From CAYNTG01 sp964400105 (lineage in GTDB: Bacteria > UBP14 > UBA6098): a stretch of 43,941 nt of DNA. The stretch's first letter is position 1, and each line of letters opens with the position of its first letter. Shown here in pieces: positions 42,635 to 43,941 of this stretch. The stretch covers positions 1 through 43,941 of the forward strand of contig CAYNTG010000012.1 of assembly GCA_964400105.1 (NCBI GenBank). Direction: 5' to 3'. Under the pieces are notes generated by a model. The model did not search any database, was not told where the DNA came from, and saw only the letters and a list, made by a program, of their open reading frames with translations. The translations under genes were made by a program, and so were the position numbers.

Positions 42635-43648
42635 GGCGCTGTCCGGGAGCGCGGAGATATATTTTTCTATGCTTTCGATAGCGAAATCGCGGTCGATCCG
42701 GCCGTTTTCGGCGTAATTTAGGAGGGTTAGCTGCCATCGAACCCGGTCGTCGAGAATCGGATTGATTTCTTCGATATAATCCGCAGCCTCATTTTCGTCG
42801 AACTCCGCCAATACATTGATAATATCGATGGAAGGGCCAAAAACATTCGAAAGAATCCATGGATTCCCGCTGATCTCCGGTTCCCAATCCTCGATTAGCG
42901 CGGTTTCGGCGAGTTGAAGTCGGAGTTGGACGTTCGTTCGCGCCCATTCGAGCGAATCGGGACTACTTCCAACCGCCCATGTGAAACCGCGTACATAGAG
43001 TCTATCCGACGGCAGATTAACATAATGGCTACATACGGTTGCGAAATTGACATTAGGCGCATCATCCCCTTTATCGAGAGCACGTTTTGCAATCCATTCG
43101 TAAATCTGTGTCGTTGAATCCGGCCCGATGAGCCATTCTTCATCCGAAAAAAGCGACTTTATGCGCGGGTCGCCGGAGAAAAACTCGCGGAAATCATCGA
43201 GAGTCCCCAATGAATTGTGCAGAATAAGGACATCCTCGCGGCATTTCTCGACCTTTTGGAGATATAACGCCGGATAGAAATCGTTGTCGCCAAATGGTAT
43301 GTATATCGCGTTTTCGAGACATGAGTTGAGCGCGACTTTGTTGAATGCGTTCAGTTGCTCGACCGCCAGGCGATTTGACATGCGCGACTTTTCGCTCTTT
43401 TTCGCGTAAAATTCCGTGTAAATTGCAAACGCGGTGTCCGGATGAACCTCCTCGGCAACGACGGCGAGTGTATCGAAGAATGTCCAGTGAATTTGCCTTT
43501 CCAGAGGTGTCAGTTCCACAACGCTTTTCCCAATGATTATTTCCGTGCAATTTCTCGCACGCGATGTAATAGGCTCCTCGCGGCTGCAGCTAAGAAAAAC
43601 TATCGAGCATGTAATCAATGCTCCGAAGCATATTTTCGCGGTTCGCAT
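42635..43648 (-). CDS. Lipoprotein, 3'-truncated by assembly gap
   Basis: At least 338 residues are visible before the gap. The signal ends with lipobox-like F-L-S-C (C21), so it is probably a lipoprotein. Residues about 113-135 read N-A-I-Y-I-P-F-G-D-N-D-F-Y-P-A-L-Y, then V-E-K-C-R-E-D-V. This resembles the soluble region of DUF2723-type membrane proteins (F-T-x-G-D-N-D-T-Y-P-x-W-Y-x-Q), here without any membrane domain. Function is unknown. GGAGG lies 5 nt before the ATG, and a promoter at 43710-43738 precedes it. The true C-terminus is lost; the frame resuming beyond the gap cannot be trusted. Confidence 0.7.
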
Positions 43649-43941
43649 TTAATCCTCCCATGTGCATATCATATTCGCCAGTCAATTTATGAAGTGATTA
43701 GTTGCATACAATGTAATTCGCAGCATTTAATATGTCAATGATTTTTACTTATTTATTAATGTTTTTTATTATGTGCTATTGTTTATTATTTGCTTTTCGC
43801 GCAAAAAAAGGGGCGACCGGGCGTACTCTCTAAATACCTATTACCTAAACTATATGCAATTATATGCCAATTCTGCGAAATTTAAACCAGATTATTATCT
43901 ACACAAAACCCTTTTGCAATTTAGAAAACGACCACTTCGCA
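43649..43941. other. AT-rich upstream region to the window edge
   Basis: No gene or RNA is supported here. It contains the promoter for the lipoprotein gene at 43710-43738 and otherwise AT-rich sequence with a short GGGGCGACCGGGCG patch near 43811. Confidence 0.5.
43710..43738 (-). promoter_or_regulatory. Promoter for the truncated lipoprotein gene
   Basis: On the minus strand a perfect TTGACA (43738-43733), a 17-nt spacer and TACATT (43715-43710, 4/6) predict a start near 43703, about 55 nt before the ATG. Confidence 0.55.

Overview
The window looks like bacterial chromosome from the FCB (Fibrobacteres-Chlorobi-Bacteroidetes) superphylum or a related candidate phylum. The main evidence is two giant secreted proteins with C-terminal FlgD-Ig / type IX-like sorting domains and a PorV-like outer-membrane barrel. 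Unlike true Bacteroidetes, most genes have strong Shine-Dalgarno sequences, and several promoters match the sigma70 consensus (TTGACA, 17 nt, TATAAT). I cannot place it to phylum from sequence alone. I recognised no rRNA, tRNA, CRISPR array, transposase or phage gene. A 100-N scaffold gap lies at 42535-42634.

Layout: (1) 8-1192, minus strand: thyX and a secreted NTF2-like protein. (2) 1434-4455, plus: a sodium:solute symporter, an MscS-type channel and a SatP/YaaH-type acetate transporter, closed by a hairpin. (3) 4542-7381, plus: yicC-gmk behind a recognisable promoter, then an isocitrate/isopropylmalate-family dehydrogenase. (4) 7695-10510, plus: an envelope-targeted Memo-AMMECR1 fusion that has lost the family's signature residues, overlapping an M23-type endopeptidase; both start with TTG. 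(5) 10660-24032, plus, the most distinctive block: two giant secreted beta-sandwich repeat proteins, a PorV-like barrel with TPRs, an ExbB/TolQ proton channel with a signal peptide and a periplasmic Fn3-like domain, two ExbD/TolR proteins, and a lipoprotein with a TonB-C-like domain, ending at a terminator. (6) 24133-29071, plus: a large secreted TPR / PEGA-like / NHL-propeller protein and a second secreted TPR protein. (7) 38704 down to 29084, minus: metG, a UDP-sugar dehydrogenase, purF, ppdK, an M42 aminopeptidase and an M23 endopeptidase, tightly packed behind a perfect consensus promoter. (8) 38951-40099, plus: a cupin and a DUF1573 lipoprotein. (9) 42386 down to 40388, minus: rdgB and a glcD-like oxidase. 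(10) A lipoprotein gene on the minus strand, cut by the scaffold gap.

Blocks 5 and 6 read as one envelope programme. An ExbB-ExbD-ExbD motor could power, through the TonB-like lipoprotein and TPR/NHL scaffold proteins, an outer-membrane process involving the PorV-like barrel and the two giant exported proteins. One TolQ plus two TolR proteins is the subunit plan of the Myxococcus AglR-AglQ-AglS gliding/sporulation motor, here next to type IX-like components. That functional link is my inference from gene order and domain content.
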